Assembly: GCF_051020765.1 (NCBI RefSeq)
Contig: NC_134943.1
Span: 9,486,001-9,550,000, forward strand
Direction: 5' to 3'
Source of the DNA: Lasioglossum baleicum
Taxonomy: Eukaryota > Arthropoda > Insecta > Hymenoptera > Halictidae
Length of the DNA: 64,000 bases
The position numbers were made by a program, and so were the translations under genes. Numbering within the stretch: the first letter of the stretch is position 1; each line of letters begins with the position of its first letter. Of the stretch, positions 1-12,545 are shown piece after piece. The notes under the pieces were generated by a model, which searched no databases, was not told the DNA's origin, and saw only the letters and a program-made list of their open reading frames with translations.

Positions 1-423
1 TTTTATGGGTGGATTTTCTTTTTTTTTTTTGTTCGAGTATCGTGATGTGAGATGAGGGAGATGAGGGTAATGAATAGACCGCGGATCCTTTGTGTCAAAT
101 CAAAATTGTCGTCGTCGATTGTGTGAGTCACAAACTTCTCTTCTTCGAAAATACAACAAAGCTGAAAATAATGTACGGACGTCATTGAAATGTTTTTACA
201 TGTTTTCATATACAGTGGCCGAAATTTCTATAAAGTCATCTTCATTTTCGTAGATATTTGAAGAAGTATCAACTTTTTTGTTGATTTATCGCATCTGGTC
301 TTGTGCCTTGTTAACACTCGGATAAAGGGACTGCGCACTCTAGACCGCTATGTTTACTATTTACGTTTGTTTTGATTTTTTTCTGTGTGGTGCAGAACAC
401 AGGTGCGAAGTTTCTATAAAGCC

Positions 424-766
424 ACTTACAAGGAAAGGACCCCAAGTGTCCGACTTCGATTTTGATAATTTTTTGTGAGACGATGGTACATGGATCCCTA
501 ATGACGTCTGCAAAAATTAGGTGTAGTTACTCAATAGTTTTAAAGATATAAACAATTAAACTTTACCATGATTTGCAGCTCTAGTTTTCGAAGTTCCATT
601 AGCCGTGCAAGCAGGTTGCGTGAAAGTTCAATTGTTTATATCTTTAAAACTACTGAGTAACTACACCTAATATTTTGCAGACATCATTAGAGATCCATAT
701 ATCATCGTCTCACAAAAGATGATCAAAATCAAAGTCGTATACTTGGGGTCCTTCCCTTGTTAGTGT
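424..766. repeat. Foldback (long inverted repeat), about 140-bp arms
   Basis: The arm at about 424-566 recurs as its reverse complement at about 625-766, with scattered substitutions and a spacer near 60 bp. Shared landmarks are AAGGACCCCAAGT at the outer side and ATATAAACAATT at the inner side. It could fold into a long hairpin. It resembles a MITE or the palindromic end region of the Tc3-like element around it. Confidence 0.75.
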
Positions 767-876
767 TTCTCTGTATTCTGAGCAGAGAACTACAGAAAAT
801 TGCAAATATTCTCGAAGTCTTGGTTTTAGAACTCATAGAATTCCTGTTCGTTATAATCTGATTCACGTGTATTAGA

Positions 877-1277
877 ATGCCGAGAGGAAAAGTACTAACA
901 AGTGAAGGAAAAGCATCAATCGATGCTTACAAAGATATAGCCTGCTCTGATCGCACAATTACTAAGAAAATTGATCGGTCATATACTGCGACTAATAATT
1001 ACATCAATTTACGTGCAAGTTACGGAAAAAATCATTTTAAAGGTGGTAATCAAAAATTGTCAAGGCGACAACATTCATTGTTAATGAGGTCTGCGGCTAA
1101 GGAAAGGAAAAATGCAGCACAATTTCGAGCTGAATTGGAGCTACCAGTAACAACGAGACGTGTGCAACAACTTTTAAATTCTTCTGGACAAAAATGCAAC
1201 GTAAACCAGGCCTTAAAGAAGTACATAAACAGGCCCGTATTGATTTCGCACGGCCACAAAACACAGCGACTTTATAG
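877..1277 (+). pseudogene. Tc3-like transposase, N-terminal part, frameshifted
   Basis: The reading frame opens with MPRGKVLT and continues through a helix-turn-helix-like stretch (DRTITKKIDRS) and a second DNA-binding segment (KLSRRQHSLLMR, TTRRVQQLLNSS). This matches the bipartite DNA-binding region of Tc3-like transposases. Near residue 116 the family-like sequence moves to another frame (HKQARIDFARPQNTATL, stop at 1275-1277), which shows a frameshift. The catalytic DDE part is absent, so this is a dead fragment. The family call rests on remembered motifs. Confidence 0.65.
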
Positions 1278-1854
1278 AATTATTTATAGAATTGCAATTA
1301 AAATAGTTCGGAGTGCGAAGGGTCGAGGCTCGTCTAATTCGGTGAGATAATTTTTGCAGAAGATGGTACATAAGAGCAGCTCTAAAAAATGCAATGAAAA
1401 TTGTGGTGCACGGCGGGTAGAGGTTTCGAAAATTGTTCGACTGGCTCCGCCTCGGTGCTGCAATTTTTTTTCCCGTGGAGGCAGTGCATAAAATTCACAC
1501 GGTGCTCGCGGCGGTGCGTGTTCCAGGACGTTCCAGCACGGTTTGGTTCCCCCGCGTATGAAAACGCGGGTCGTTAGACGCCTCCGTGCGAGCAACACGG
1601 TGGAACATGCGTTGGTTGGATCGTGGATTGAACTTGTGCCTACGTACCGAGGAACCGGATCCCCAACTATATTCGGAAGAACTATACCCGACGAAGAATG
1701 CGATTCCACGCGCGTGATTCGAAGCTCTTTCGCTCTGAAGGATTTCATTTTACGTATCAGGTCGTGCCGCGCATAATGCGAGTTTTCTCTATTTATGGAA
1801 CGCGGGGAACAAAAACCTAATCACTCTGTATCTCTGTAGACTGTCCGAGGAAAA
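1278..1854. other. No gene seen
   Basis: Mixed-composition DNA with a GC-richer centre. Short open frames on both strands are mutual shadows, with no domain, splice pattern or repeat that I recognise. Confidence 0.5.
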
Positions 1855-2868
1855 TATATACAATGGGCGTGTACAAAGTATCCGTACACATTTTAGAAAC
1901 TAATAACTGTTCTATAATTGTACCAAACGACCTCATTTTTTATAATCGATTAGAAGCATTTGTTTACGAAATGATATGCAAAAAAGATTTTCCAAATAAT
2001 TATAATGTACAAGGTTACATGCAAATATAAAAACGGGATCTTTTAAAACTTTTTTTACCGCGCTTATATTAGCTTGCCGAGTTGTTGTTGTATGAGTCAA
2101 ATCTTGTAATCGAATTTTAAACCACTTCCCGATGAGCTAGAGACTTAAAACTTTAAACATAGCTCAGAACTGGATGACAATGCAATATTAAAAACAAATT
2201 TTTATAAAATAATTTTTTTAGGCATTAGTGATTATAAATAAAAGCGTGGAGCGCCCACGAAGATTACGTCAATATAGTTTAGCGCTTCACGCTTTTATTT
2301 ATAGTCACCAATGCCTAAAAAGATTATTTTCTCCTTTTTAGTGCATTTTAATATAAGCGTGGTTTTTAAAAGGTTTTTTTAAATATATTTTTTTTATGTG
2401 GAACCTCAATGAAAATTTAAGATATATGCTTTGTAGATCTATGTTAGTTATACGCATGCTGAAATTTCATCGGAATCGATTAACATACACACGAGCTACA
2501 AGCGGTTAAAAATGGTGAAAATCGTAGTTTTACACGAGTTTTGATCAGTTTCTGCCAAAAATCCACAGAATCGTACATCTTTCGATGTGTTGAAACGTGA
2601 TGAAATTTTCCGCACGTGTATAACTAACATAGATCTACAAAACATATATTTGAAAAGTCAAACATATATAAAAAAAGTTTTAAAAAATGCCTTTTTTATT
2701 TTTGCATGTAACCTTGTAAATTATAATTTTTGAAAATCTTTTTTGCATACCATTTCGTAAACCAATGCTTCTAATTGATTATAAAAAATCAGGTCGTGGC
2801 ACGTTTATAAAAAAGTTATTAGTTTTTAAAAGATGTACGAATACTTTGTGTACCCCCTCTGTAGTCAC
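1855..2868. repeat. Large foldback element with nested insertion
   Basis: The outer arms, about 1857-2060 and 2660-2866, are reverse complements. Both carry CAAAGTAT near the tip, GATTAGAAGCATT, GCAAAAAAGATTTT and AAGGTTACATGCAAA in order. A second inner inverted pair lies at about 2418-2470 and 2600-2652 (TTGTAGATCTATGTTAGTTATA and its complement). A copy of the ACCACGCTTATATTA palindromic family (2045-2380) sits inside the left half. The layout suggests one foldback invaded by another. Confidence 0.7.
2045..2380 (-). repeat. Palindromic repeat family, copy A
   Basis: Ends are CGCTTATATTAGC on the left and TAATATAAGCGTGG on the right. The centre at about 2241-2300 is a stem with AAGCGTGGAGCGC and its complement, around a loop containing AAGATTACGTCAATAT. 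The left flank carries the sequence also seen near 21590-21735 and 28138-28280 (AACCACTTCCCGATGAGC). I count six copies or part-copies (A-F) in the window. No coding capacity was seen; it is probably a non-autonomous DNA element. The strand is nominal. Confidence 0.7.
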
Positions 2869-4104
2869 CGACGAAAGTAACCACGCGAGTATCAAGCTAG
2901 CTCTTAATTGGATAGTTGCATACAAAGGCAAAGAATGAACCTGGTTAATTCCTCTAAATTTACTAACATTATACTAGGTGTATAAGTTAGAAGTTATGTG
3001 TGCGAGTAGACAAAAATATGTGGGTGAAATATAGAATACATAATTGTTCTCAGTTGAAAAGAATGTTTTTGAATTCTTTGAAAGTCCTCACTGATCATGA
3101 TATTTCATGATGATGGTCGATCATGGACGATATTTTATTGAGACGATATTCTGTTCTTTCCAAGGAATACAGAAAATTATTTCCCACGCTTCTTCATAAA
3201 TATCCTCTGTGCACGAAGCACCGAAAAGAAAACTCGCATTTCTCACGGGGACAAGCCACGATGCGAGCGTGATAAATTTTTTTATTATAAGTTGGAGCCT
3301 GGATAGAGCAGCCTAATTTTTCTCCGACGTCAGTTTTTGCGAATTCAACGGGATTTATGTTTGCGTGAACAAGTCCCGGAGTGGCGAGGCAATGAATAAA
3401 TTACTACTCTGTCTGCCGGCGAAATAAAAATTGGAACAGGGTTAAACAAGGATTTAATATTCGAAACATAACCATAACGTTTAGCGAGGTAGTAAGCTTC
3501 TATGTAGATGCTGGTTGTATTAATGGACGCCTAGAAACATTCATTTGCATAAAGATCCGCAGTCAGGACATGAGACTATTGATTTTCGACAAGCTTGTCT
3601 TTCTCTCTCTGTCTCTTCGTACGACGGCAAAAAGTCACTTTTGTTACAAGCAGGTCAGAGCGAGGGAATTAATAATTGCGAGTCTTCGACAGGGAAGCTA
3701 GGAAACTCTTGTTCATCAAAAATGCATCCGCGATAACACCCTGGAAAATGATGACACCCCGTTTGTTTAATCAAATCTTTTGCCAAATCTTTTCGCATCG
3801 GCTTGCGTTGAAGGATATGATTGGAGTGGAGTACTTTTTTAATTAAGAGACACAGCCTGCTGAAATGAGTGACTTCAAACTAAACTTTATTGTATTGTAG
3901 AGTATACCTATATTATGCATTACATTGTAACAGCAGTTGATACCGCAACAATTTTTGGATCTCGAGTTCTTCCCAGAACCGTTTTATGGAACAGGTCGCG
4001 CGAAGAAATTTCACAAGAATTTTCTAACACATCTTTCAGTTGTTGGAAATTCTATTCGCACATAATCCGGTTCTACGTGGAAGATAGTGTATAATAAGAT
4101 ACAT
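2869..4104. other. No gene seen; one dispersed short motif
   Basis: No supported gene. Positions 3542-3564 carry a reverse-oriented copy of the dispersed GACTGCGGATCTTTATGCA motif (see the entry at 53193). A 63-codon open frame overlapping it has no recognisable feature. Confidence 0.5.
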
Positions 4105-4634
4105 GAAAAAAACTTTTTACAAACTTTTCTTGGTTTTTCCCAAAAATTTTAAGCAATTAGTTCAAAATTTCTTCTGTTATAAAATTAGTGTCGGAATACA
4201 TAGAAAAATGTAATATTTTAAATAAAATCATGACATTGGTGACTATAACAATAAAAGCGTGGAGTGCTAAACTATATCGACGTAATCTTCGTGGGCGCTC
4301 CACGCTTTTTTTTATAGTCACTAATGTCATGGTTTTATTTAGATTTATATTAAATTTTTCTATATATACCGACACTAATTTTATGACAGAAGAAATTTTG
4401 AACTAATTGCTTAAAATTTTTGCGCAAAATATGATTAATCATTTAACTTTATTTTCTCCTTCTTAGTGTATTTTAATATGAGCGTGGTTTTTAAAAAGTT
4501 TTTTTTTATACATTTTATTTCCTACTTTGTATACAAAATTTCAGCAAAATTGGACTATGGGAAGAGGTTTAAAAGTCATTTAGAAGATTTGACGCCTACA
4601 ACAACACGGCCAGTTAATATATAAGCGTGGTAAT
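4105..4634 (+). repeat. Palindromic repeat family, copy B
   Basis: A very long stem: about 4137-4255 pairs with about 4296-4425, including GTGACTATAACAATAAAAGC opposite its complement. The loop holds TATCGACGTAATCTTCGTGG, the reverse of the loop in copy A. The flank with the GCGTGG end is at 4471-4495, and the second flank (AAGATTTGACGCCTACAACA, then TAAGCGTGG) ends at 4634. Open frames on both strands here encode near-identical peptides only because of the palindrome. Confidence 0.7.
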
Positions 4635-7600
4635 AAGATTTGGCTAATCAAAAATTGATTTGCACACAGTCTGATTCTAAATGAAGAACCGAGTCGAAAA
4701 GGTGGAATAATATTTCTCTGTGCAAGGCTTCGTTTCCGGGATAATCGATTTCGAAAGTTCAAAGGCGTGTCTGATCATGGGCACGCCGTTTCTACTTGAC
4801 GAAAACCAATTCACGGTTCCCAGACGTTCAACTCCGTTCCTCTGGGAATCGAAGCCTCATCCAGCAAAATATTATTCTACACTTTAGACGTATCTTTTCG
4901 CGTAGAGTCCTCTTGGAGAAAAAGAAGTACAAGGATTTTTTCAGCGCCTTTTCACAACAGGGTCGGTGTCGGTTCGCTCGACAACAAATATTATTCCGCA
5001 ATCGTCCCGGACGTGGAACAACAAAAAAACCAGCCTGACAATCGGGATCACCAATCACGAGTCAGCTGTCCAAGCATCGCGAATCGCGTCGAACGAATTA
5101 CACGCGCCAGCGGAGACGTTCGAAGCGGTTTTAATACGCAAAAACGCGCGAAGAGGAGCGTGATTTGCGACGCCGATTCGATCCGGCGGCGAGTGCATGC
5201 AATTCTTAACGGAACCGATTTTAAGCATGGATTGAAAGCCTCTTGAAACGTTTTAATACGCTCTGTCTCGCACCTAACCCGTAGAAAAATTTCAAAAAGT
5301 ATCGCGTTATAACTTCCGATAATATAACAAGGCTGAGATCAATCGATTAGATTTTGTTTGAAATTAGTGGGTAGTTTATAGCTAGTTATTCTCGATGAAA
5401 TAGTTTATTGTCGATGAAAATCACAAGATGTAGACTGTGAATTTTACGCATTTACAATTAAATAAAATAAATTTAAATTAAATTTAAATTTAAATTAAAT
5501 AAAGTAGAATGATGAGAAGAGTTGGAATGTCCTTATGAAATCTTCATCTAAAATTGTTGAAGAAAAAAGAAGATTCCTAAGACTGCTGTGCCTTGCAATT
5601 GACACAGACAATTTTTACTTTGCGAAAAGATCCGCAGCCTGGTTGTATAAAATTGTATAAGAGCGAAAAGGGGAGTCCCCGTCAAAGCCGAGAGGCAGAT
5701 AATTAGACTGCGGATCTTTCTGCGCAATAAAGATTTTAAATGCATCAAAGTGACGCAGTCTCGTGATAAATAATATAACTTCCGGTACGCTCGAGGTATT
5801 CGTGAATATATCATATTCGAACACGCGAAGGTAACTGTTTATTTCGATGCCTGATTCGAGGAGACAAAGAGCCTAGCTCGCAGGTGGGAAGCAGGCAAGG
5901 TGAGGCTCACCGTTATCACCGGTATCGAGTTATGAGAATAATTAGAGTCGGGGGAGGAGCTGTACAAGGATCCGCGACTAATTGTTGCTCGCGCCGTTAA
6001 TGCCTCGCGCTGGGCTCGGCCTCGTTCCTCTTCCCTTCGTTTCTTTATGCTAATACCGCCGGTATTAAATTCTTTCCGCAAGACAAAGGAGCGAGGAGAG
6101 CCAAAAGGATCCTCCATCTTCCTCTCTCTCTCTCTCTCTTTGCACGTGTTTCTCTATCTTTCTATCTTCTCTCGTGCGAACTATCGCGCGCACGATTATT
6201 TTTCGAGCGAAATCTGTTCGCGCCCGGAAATGGAAATTGTCCGAGCCGCGGGAACACCCGGTCTTTTTACACGCAATACATTTTTTCCAACGTTCTATCC
6301 GGCACCCTCTACCTTTGTGCGATCCCTTTTTCCGCTGATCGAGCTCCCACCGGCTCGCAATTTCGATGATTCGCAAGCCGGATTTGCATCCGAGCCGCAA
6401 CGGCCGCCGGATTGGTCCACCAACGTGCGGAAAATCGCTTGATATAAAAATAAGCCCTTCAATTTCGTGATTGCACACTTGGGAGGCTGCAGACATAATT
6501 GTTTGTAGGTGTGTTCGTTGTTTATTTCATATCTGCGCTGGTTTTATTGGTCTTTGGCTTCAGGTGTCGGAGAGATTCATGTACAGTGGTACTCTGACGC
6601 GGAAAAATTGATTGTAACGTTTTGGAGGTATAATACTGAATATGATTTCTAGATTGTAGGGATCCTAACTGTTATAACCAAAAAGAAAAAAGTCATGGAA
6701 TAACAAGTATTCCATCGATTAAAATCGTATTGGTTACAAACGAGGATTATAAGTAACCGAAAATTTCTTCTCTTGTTTCTTGTTTCAAAATTTGTTTCTT
6801 GCCAGTCTTTGTTCATGGACGACTCTGTTCCACTCGTACATGGATTTCCTTGAAAAATTCCATAACAGCAATGGAAGTGGATTCGTCCTCCTCGGACGAT
6901 GAATTGGACGATATGAATTGTCGAAATTAGAGTAAGGCATACGTTGAAATTGAAAACTATAGGGAAAAACGTATCTATATAACGAAAATATTATAGATTA
7001 CTGAGAAAATCAGAAATATAGACTCCCGTATTTATCAAAACTAGTGTGCATAATTCACGCTGTGCCCGCGCAACTTAGGTTAGCGTTGAACGAGCCTTTT
7101 CTGCACTAAAATTAACGCTAGATGATTTGCGGTGTAATTTGTCAGGAGAAAATTTGGAAAAACTCATGTTTGTCACATTAAATTTTGATTGTACCAATTA
7201 ATTTTATGAATAAAAAATTTATAAAATAATTGATTGTCTACCATTTGAAAGTTGTACTATTTAATAATAACTATTACAAATTTCCTTCATCAATAAATGT
7301 TCTGAGCGACCGAAATGAACTTGTCTCATCGATAACTGTTATGAGCGAACGAAATAAATTTCTCACATCGATAATTGTTATGAGCTTTATTGTTGATAAA
7401 TGCGTAATTGTTATGATAAAAATCGAAATTTTTTAATCATTTTGTTCTTCGAATTTTGTTCTTTATGTTATATTTTGTGTTGATTATCTTAAATTTCAAT
7501 AATAATCAACTTTTTATTAATGACTGTTATTTTCGGTCCCCGCTAGATTGCCATACACCTGACAACTGTCCTGTTACAAATGTCATGAAAAAGCATTGTC

Positions 7601-8133
7601 TAAATCGAGAAAGCGGAAATTGTAAAAATAGGATCCAAAAAAATTGAATTTGACTAGAAGTCTAAATTCCGCTCAACAACGTCCGATTAGATCTTCGAGC
7701 TCTAAATAATAAACAGCAATAAATTCGATCGTGATTCCTCGAAATGAGTTAAGAGCCGGTGCGACGGCTATCAGATCAATTAAAAAACAAACGGAAGGAT
7801 AATTAATTACTCCGTGGAAGATAAGCGGGTTGGCTGGGACAGAGGTTGCGCAACGCACTATTAATTCTAAACGCGAGCTATCGTTCCATCAAGATCCTCA
7901 AGATTCCGAGCGAGTATTCCACGGTTGGCGGATTTCGCGGACCTCGGTGTCCGTCAGGATCCGTTCCGGTGATTCAGCGATTCTTTCGAAGCTGAACTAT
8001 AATCTGTGAAGGTTTTCTCGGCGGTGTGTAGCGATTAGGCGGTCTTGAGTCGTTCCCGCGAAAGTGGTGTCGCGGTGACTAGACGGTTTGCGATCGAAGG
8101 ACGAAACCAAGTAAACGACACGTAGTACGGTCG

Positions 8134-8183
<50 letters not shown>

Positions 8184-10745
8184 GTACACACAATCGGAAT
8201 TAGCTCGGATCGGCTCGGCTCGGCTCGGCAGACGAGGCATATTAAATTTAGAGACGTGAAAGGATTCGAGCGGCCGCCGAGTGACATTGAAACGCGGATC
8301 GGCCGCGATTGCGTACGTGCCGATGCCGTATAATCCCGGATCCCCGGATAAATGGATTACGTTTAATTAAATTCGCGATAGCCGGAGACACGGATTAGCC
8401 GGACCGCCAGCGAAATATTACGATTTACCAGCCGTACTCCCGCGCAAACCCTCTCCGAACGCGCTGCGCTCGTTCGCATGAGCGAGAATGAACTATTTAT
8501 GTGGGAGAAATTGTAGAACGAGAGACGCTAATCCCCCCCTAGTGCTCCGGCTAATTTTTCTATAGGACAATGGAGAGATTACGATGTTGGGAAACGCTAC
8601 TACTTAGACTGTTAGATGTGTTTCAAGGTTCAACCCGTTGAGGACCAATGTCGAGATTGAATTGTTTCAAATGCTAACACGCACAATTCAATTCTTTATA
8701 TAGGAAGACATTTGTTTAAATGTTTGAAGCTTTTAATTTTTCTGTTTTGCATTTGTTTGAAGAGTTTCCAACAAAAATGGGGAATATACGAGTCGATTAA
8801 TAAAAGAAGGATATTCGCCACGAGGAAAACGAAATCAGATGAAATGCGTTCGTTTTTTGGGAAAATCCCCTTTTTCAAGCTGCCACTGGTTAAAATTACG
8901 GCGCCGGTGTTCGCGATTAATAAAGGTGGGATCGTATTATTTTATAATGATATAACGAAGCCCGCGGGGAATCGGTAGTTGTATAAAATATTGGCATCCT
9001 ATTTTGGTACGAGTCTCATTTAACCGTGTACATCGCGTAGTAGAAACGGTGAGCCATAAACAGACGCGATAGTTGGGTTTTATTTGACAGTCAAACGACA
9101 TTCGCCTTTGATTTTCTGGTAAACGAAGACCGTTACCTTATTAATGACTTACTTATTACGCTTCATGCTCTTCCTCGTAGATTATTCAAATCCTTTGACA
9201 GACGTCTGAAATGAAAATCCTTGCAGGAAGCACTATCGAGTCAATCCTCCTTTCGTGTCTCGATTAAAAAACAGATTAGTCGTAGTTGTAGATTTTCTTT
9301 GAAGTCTTTTGGAGTTTCGTGTTTCCTCTGTTCGCTGTGATTGATGAAAATTCATTTTACAATAAACACGGTTTTAATGTTTAAATATCGTTCGATAATG
9401 GTAATAATAATTTCTGTATACTTTTGACTCTCGTCATTAAAATATTCAGAAATAAACAGAATAATATTTACATTGTTCGCGACCCAACGATATTTGTTGT
9501 TAACGAGGAACTAGCGTAACGAAATTTATATTAACAAATGACGATGCAACCGAACTTTATACTTTTTAATAAAATCGTCATCTTTGCGAATGGTTTAGAG
9601 TGTAGATAATAAAACAGAAATAATTCGAGAAAGCTACACCAATGATCGCGGTAGAAATAGTGTTAAATTAAAAAAATGTTGAGACCCGTGATTTTGACGA
9701 ATGCTGTAGTCTCAGCGTCGAGAGGACCAGTCTGCGAACGATACGTGACGCTCCTGCGAGAAGGGAAGAATTCCTGCTTGGAGAAAAAAAAGTCTGCTTG
9801 TCGACTGTTTGCCGTTGACCCGTCGACGTTTTCTCGTCTGTGGTCCGTCGATTCGCAAGGTTGCCTGACGTCGGCGTTTCGAAGGCTTCCCGACGGCCGT
9901 GATTCATCCTCTCGAACGATCTCCTCCCCCTCTCTCCTTTCTCACAACGGGGACCGATAACAGAGAGGATCACGTCCGCGCATAAAACGTTGATTCCATT
10001 CCGGTTTCGAGAGAGTAGGATCAGGGAGGAGAACGGCGTTTGCATAAACGCCGGAATTTTCTGCGAAAGAGCGGACAGGAAAATGAAACTCGTTCGCGAT
10101 AGAGGCGAACGCTAATCGTCCCGCGAGTACTTTTCTCATAGTTCCTCTCCTCTTTCCCTGTCCCTTTTTGGTCCGTTTCTCCGTTCAGCTTTCTAAATCT
10201 CTCCACGGTTCTCGTTCCGTCTTGATATCGGATTATCGGAGGCTTTCGTGTTCCGGGCCGAGATTGTTATTACGCGGACGGAAATCGATAATTAATCAGA
10301 GCTGCACAGAGAGCCACTTTGTACCCAGCTATATCTTTTGTCCAACGGAATGCTAAAGCGCAAAGCCCGCTGCCTGCCTTTGTGCGCTCTATTTGCCTCG
10401 CCCCGACGCGAATTACAATCAAACCGACGCCGATTTTTCCGAAAACGCACGGTCCTTAGGCACGCAGTGTTCGGGTGACGTGGCCTTTCATTTTTGAAGT
10501 CGGCAGAGGAAATTATATGCAGCTCCAATGGCTGTTCTACAAACGCCCTGTTCCCATGGATTCCCTTTGGTTCCCTTTGTGCAACTTTGAAATTCAACCC
10601 TTCAACCGGGGATGACGGGTTAAATTGTCGCTCGACTTTGCTCTCGCCTTTCAGAAAATTCTTTACTGTACATTTGCAACCATAATACATACACATGTAT
10701 AATATAGCATATACGGTAAGGAGCATAATTGATTCCACACACTTT
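4635..10745. other. No gene seen
   Basis: Six kilobases without a supportable gene. Visible features are two opposed copies of the dispersed short motif at 5618-5639 and 5705-5725, AT-rich simple sequence near 5460-5505, a CT run near 6121-6140 and the CT microsatellite at 8136-8181. Open frames of 60-150 codons occur in the GC-richer parts, but they overlap on both strands and show no domain or splice context. Upstream exons of the ADAM10-class gene could be hidden here; I could not identify one. Confidence 0.45.
8136..8181. repeat. (CT)n microsatellite
   Basis: An almost uninterrupted CT dinucleotide run of about 46 bases. It creates an artificial Arg-Glu repeat frame on the minus strand. 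Confidence 0.95.
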
Positions 10746-10749
10746 AAAT

Positions 10750-10945
10750 TAGAATAACTTTTATATGAATGGACGAAACGACTTCAATTTCTCTGTAAGG
10801 CTAGAAGAATTAGTTTAGCAAATGACGTTTAGTAAATAAGTTTTTTGGAAATATGCATTTGGCCGGAATTGTGAAAAACAATACTAAAAATTGATTTTTA
10901 CAACTTTTTTAGCTGGCCTAATAACGAAAATTTAAGAAATTGTAT
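10750..10945. repeat. Diverged single arm of the foldback seen at 11335-11815
   Basis: The order of landmarks (GAATAACTTTT, a TTAGTTTAGC block, then TTTTTACAACTTTTTTAGC) parallels the left arm of the 11335-11815 foldback (GAATAACTTTTTT, TTAGTTTGC, TTTTCAACTTTTTTGTC). It is probably a half copy. It ends about 70 bp before a coding exon. Confidence 0.4.
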
Positions 10946-11012
10946 TACAGTGTATTGTAACAGTGTATTATGAAAGTGGACATTCTTATGATGAAGTATT
11001 TTTCTGTTACAG

Positions 11013-11131
11013 ACAATGGACGTTACGTTTGATTCGAGACAAGAGCCTGTTCAGTACAGATGTGACGTTCGAGGGCACCAAGGGTCCCATCCCCTTTGAC
11101 ACTTCGCATTCCTATGCGGGCACTGTGATGG
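11013..11131 (+). CDS. Kul: ADAM10-class metalloprotease (Kul-like), prodomain exon
   Basis: This 119-base exon encodes part of the propeptide of the metalloprotease continued at 40169-49425. It begins after TTTTTCTGTTACAG and ends at a GTAAGC donor. It encodes RQWTLRLIRDKSLFS, then PFDTSHSYAGTVM. This is the ADAM10 prodomain signature (basic LRLxRDxSLFS, then DTSHxYxG). The last base (phase 1) joins the exon at 40169 to restore Glu and continue the prodomain without a gap relative to ADAM10. The upstream exon must end in phase 2. I did not find it, so the signal peptide and start codon are probably outside the window. Confidence 0.85.
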
Positions 11132-11334
11132 GTAAGCTTCCCCATAAAAATTCTTCAAACCTCATAATCGCCACAGAACTCGTCTCCTAAAAATTCTCTT
11201 AATTTTTGTCTTCAAATCCTACAGCGCTAAAAAACGATATTAAGACTAACCTATCACTGCCGGTTATTTGACCGGTTTTATATTTTTCATCTTACAATTA
11301 TTCAAATCATCAAGTTGCTTACAGTCGTGGACAA

Positions 11335-11815
11335 TATTAAGTGGACACTCTTAAAAATCGAATAACTTTTTTAAAATTAGTCCAAAGGACCTGAAGTTTT
11401 TAAAGATGTTAGACCGATTAGTTTGCTAGAGAACCGGTAAACAAAAATTTGTTTAGATTGCAATTGGTAGGAATCGTACAAAATTTAAAAAATGATGTTT
11501 TTTCAACTTTTTTGTCTAAGCCTGTGACGATAATATAAAAAATGTGTTTTGATCGAAATCTTAGTTTTGATAAAACTTTCAGTATGCATATAAGTTACTG
11601 AAATCTACAAAACGCATTTTTTATATTATCGCGTTACAGGTTCAGACAAAAAAGTTGAAAAAACATCATTTTTTTAATTTTGTACGATTTCTACCAATCG
11701 CAAACTAAACAAATTTTTATTCACTCGTTCTCTAGCAAACAAATCGGTCTAACATCTTTAAAAAATTCAGGTCCTTTGTACTAAAAGTCATGCGATTTTG
11801 GTGCGTACGGAGATC
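11335..11815. repeat. Foldback element, about 210-bp arms
   Basis: The left arm (about 11340-11545) and right arm (about 11603-11815) are reverse complements. Pairing landmarks are ATCTTTAAAAA, CTAGAGAACCGG against its diverged partner, AAAAAATGATG and TTATATTATCG. The tips CTTAAAAATCGAATAAC and the opposite GTCATGCGATTTT match less well. Probably a MITE of a foldback family; a half copy lies at 10750-10945. Confidence 0.75.
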
Positions 11816-12282
11816 AACGCAGCGACCAAAATTTTTCGCCGAAATTATTTCCGCCGCGAATGGGCAATTTGTCGCAATTACCAAAAACAATTACCCAGCC
11901 CCACCCGCGAGAGCATCTACCCGCGTTTAATCCCCAGTCCATCCTGTTCAATTTAATCTATCTCGCGGGTACAAAGAGAGCCAGCCTGTCGAGTCTCGAT
12001 TTCCCGTGGAAAAAGAGCCGGGTCACCGGTCCGACTGAAAAATAGGGAAAATAGGGAAAATGATCCGTGGGTGTAATTTCTGCGGCGAGGGTCCCGCGTA
12101 TCGAGTTCGCGGCTCGACTTTTTCCGAGCTGACGCTGCGAAAACTTTTCTGCAACAAAAATCCATAACTTTTATCGCGTGCGTAACGAACAGGTTCGATA
12201 AACCGAATTTTAGAATATATGAAACGATACTCGTCCACAGTATTCAGTTACTGTGGGAGACGAAGCATCGGTGGATGTTGGA

Positions 12283-12545
12283 GGAAGATTCACCATGTTT
12301 GAACTGCTGTAACTTGGTGAAAAAAAAAATCGAAGTGGCATGTGCTAGTGCTTGTTTGGAAGCGCGAGCCTTGCGCTTTCGATCCCCTAAGTTAGATTTT
12401 GAAAATATTTTTCTTTACAAACAGTGGAAATATGAACTATATGTTGTGGTGTTTTTTTAAACAATTTTGAATTCGAATGTCTCTGGGGATTGAAAAAATG
12501 CTGTGCGTAGTTCAGAAAATTTTTCCCACGATTAAAATTTGAGCA
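12283..12545 (+). repeat. Dispersed repeat family R1, copy 1
   Basis: Shares ordered blocks with 13150-13490 and 18490-18810: a start like TTTGAACTGCTGTAACTT, then GTGCTAGTGCTTGTTTG, GCGCTTTCGATCCCCT, GATTTTGAAAATATTTTTCT and a tail with GAATTCGAATGTC. Three copies lie within 6.5 kb of the intron. No coding capacity or terminal inverted repeat was seen. The nature of the family is unknown. Confidence 0.65.

Larger units (their letters stand above)
213..1277 (+). mobile_element. Tc3-like DNA transposon, 3'-truncated relic
   Basis: A Tc1/Tc3-type left end begins right after a TA dinucleotide at 211-212 with CAGTGGCCGAAATTTC. A related motif (GAAGTTTCTATAAAGCCAC) recurs near 405-424, which recalls the doubled transposase-binding sites of some Tc1-class ends. 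The decayed transposase start lies at 877-1277. No right inverted end and no DDE catalytic part were found, so the element is cut short near 1280. The 424-766 foldback sits between the end and the ORF, and may be part of the element or a nested insertion. Confidence 0.6.

Noticed and set aside
4157..4406. Two 72-codon frames on opposite strands with near-identical peptides
   Set aside because: They are produced by the palindromic repeat copy B; symmetry of the DNA, not duplicated genes, explains the resemblance.
6047..6496. Overlapping 131- and 143-codon frames
   Set aside because: Opposite-strand frames in CT/GA-biased DNA with no domain; neither is convincing.
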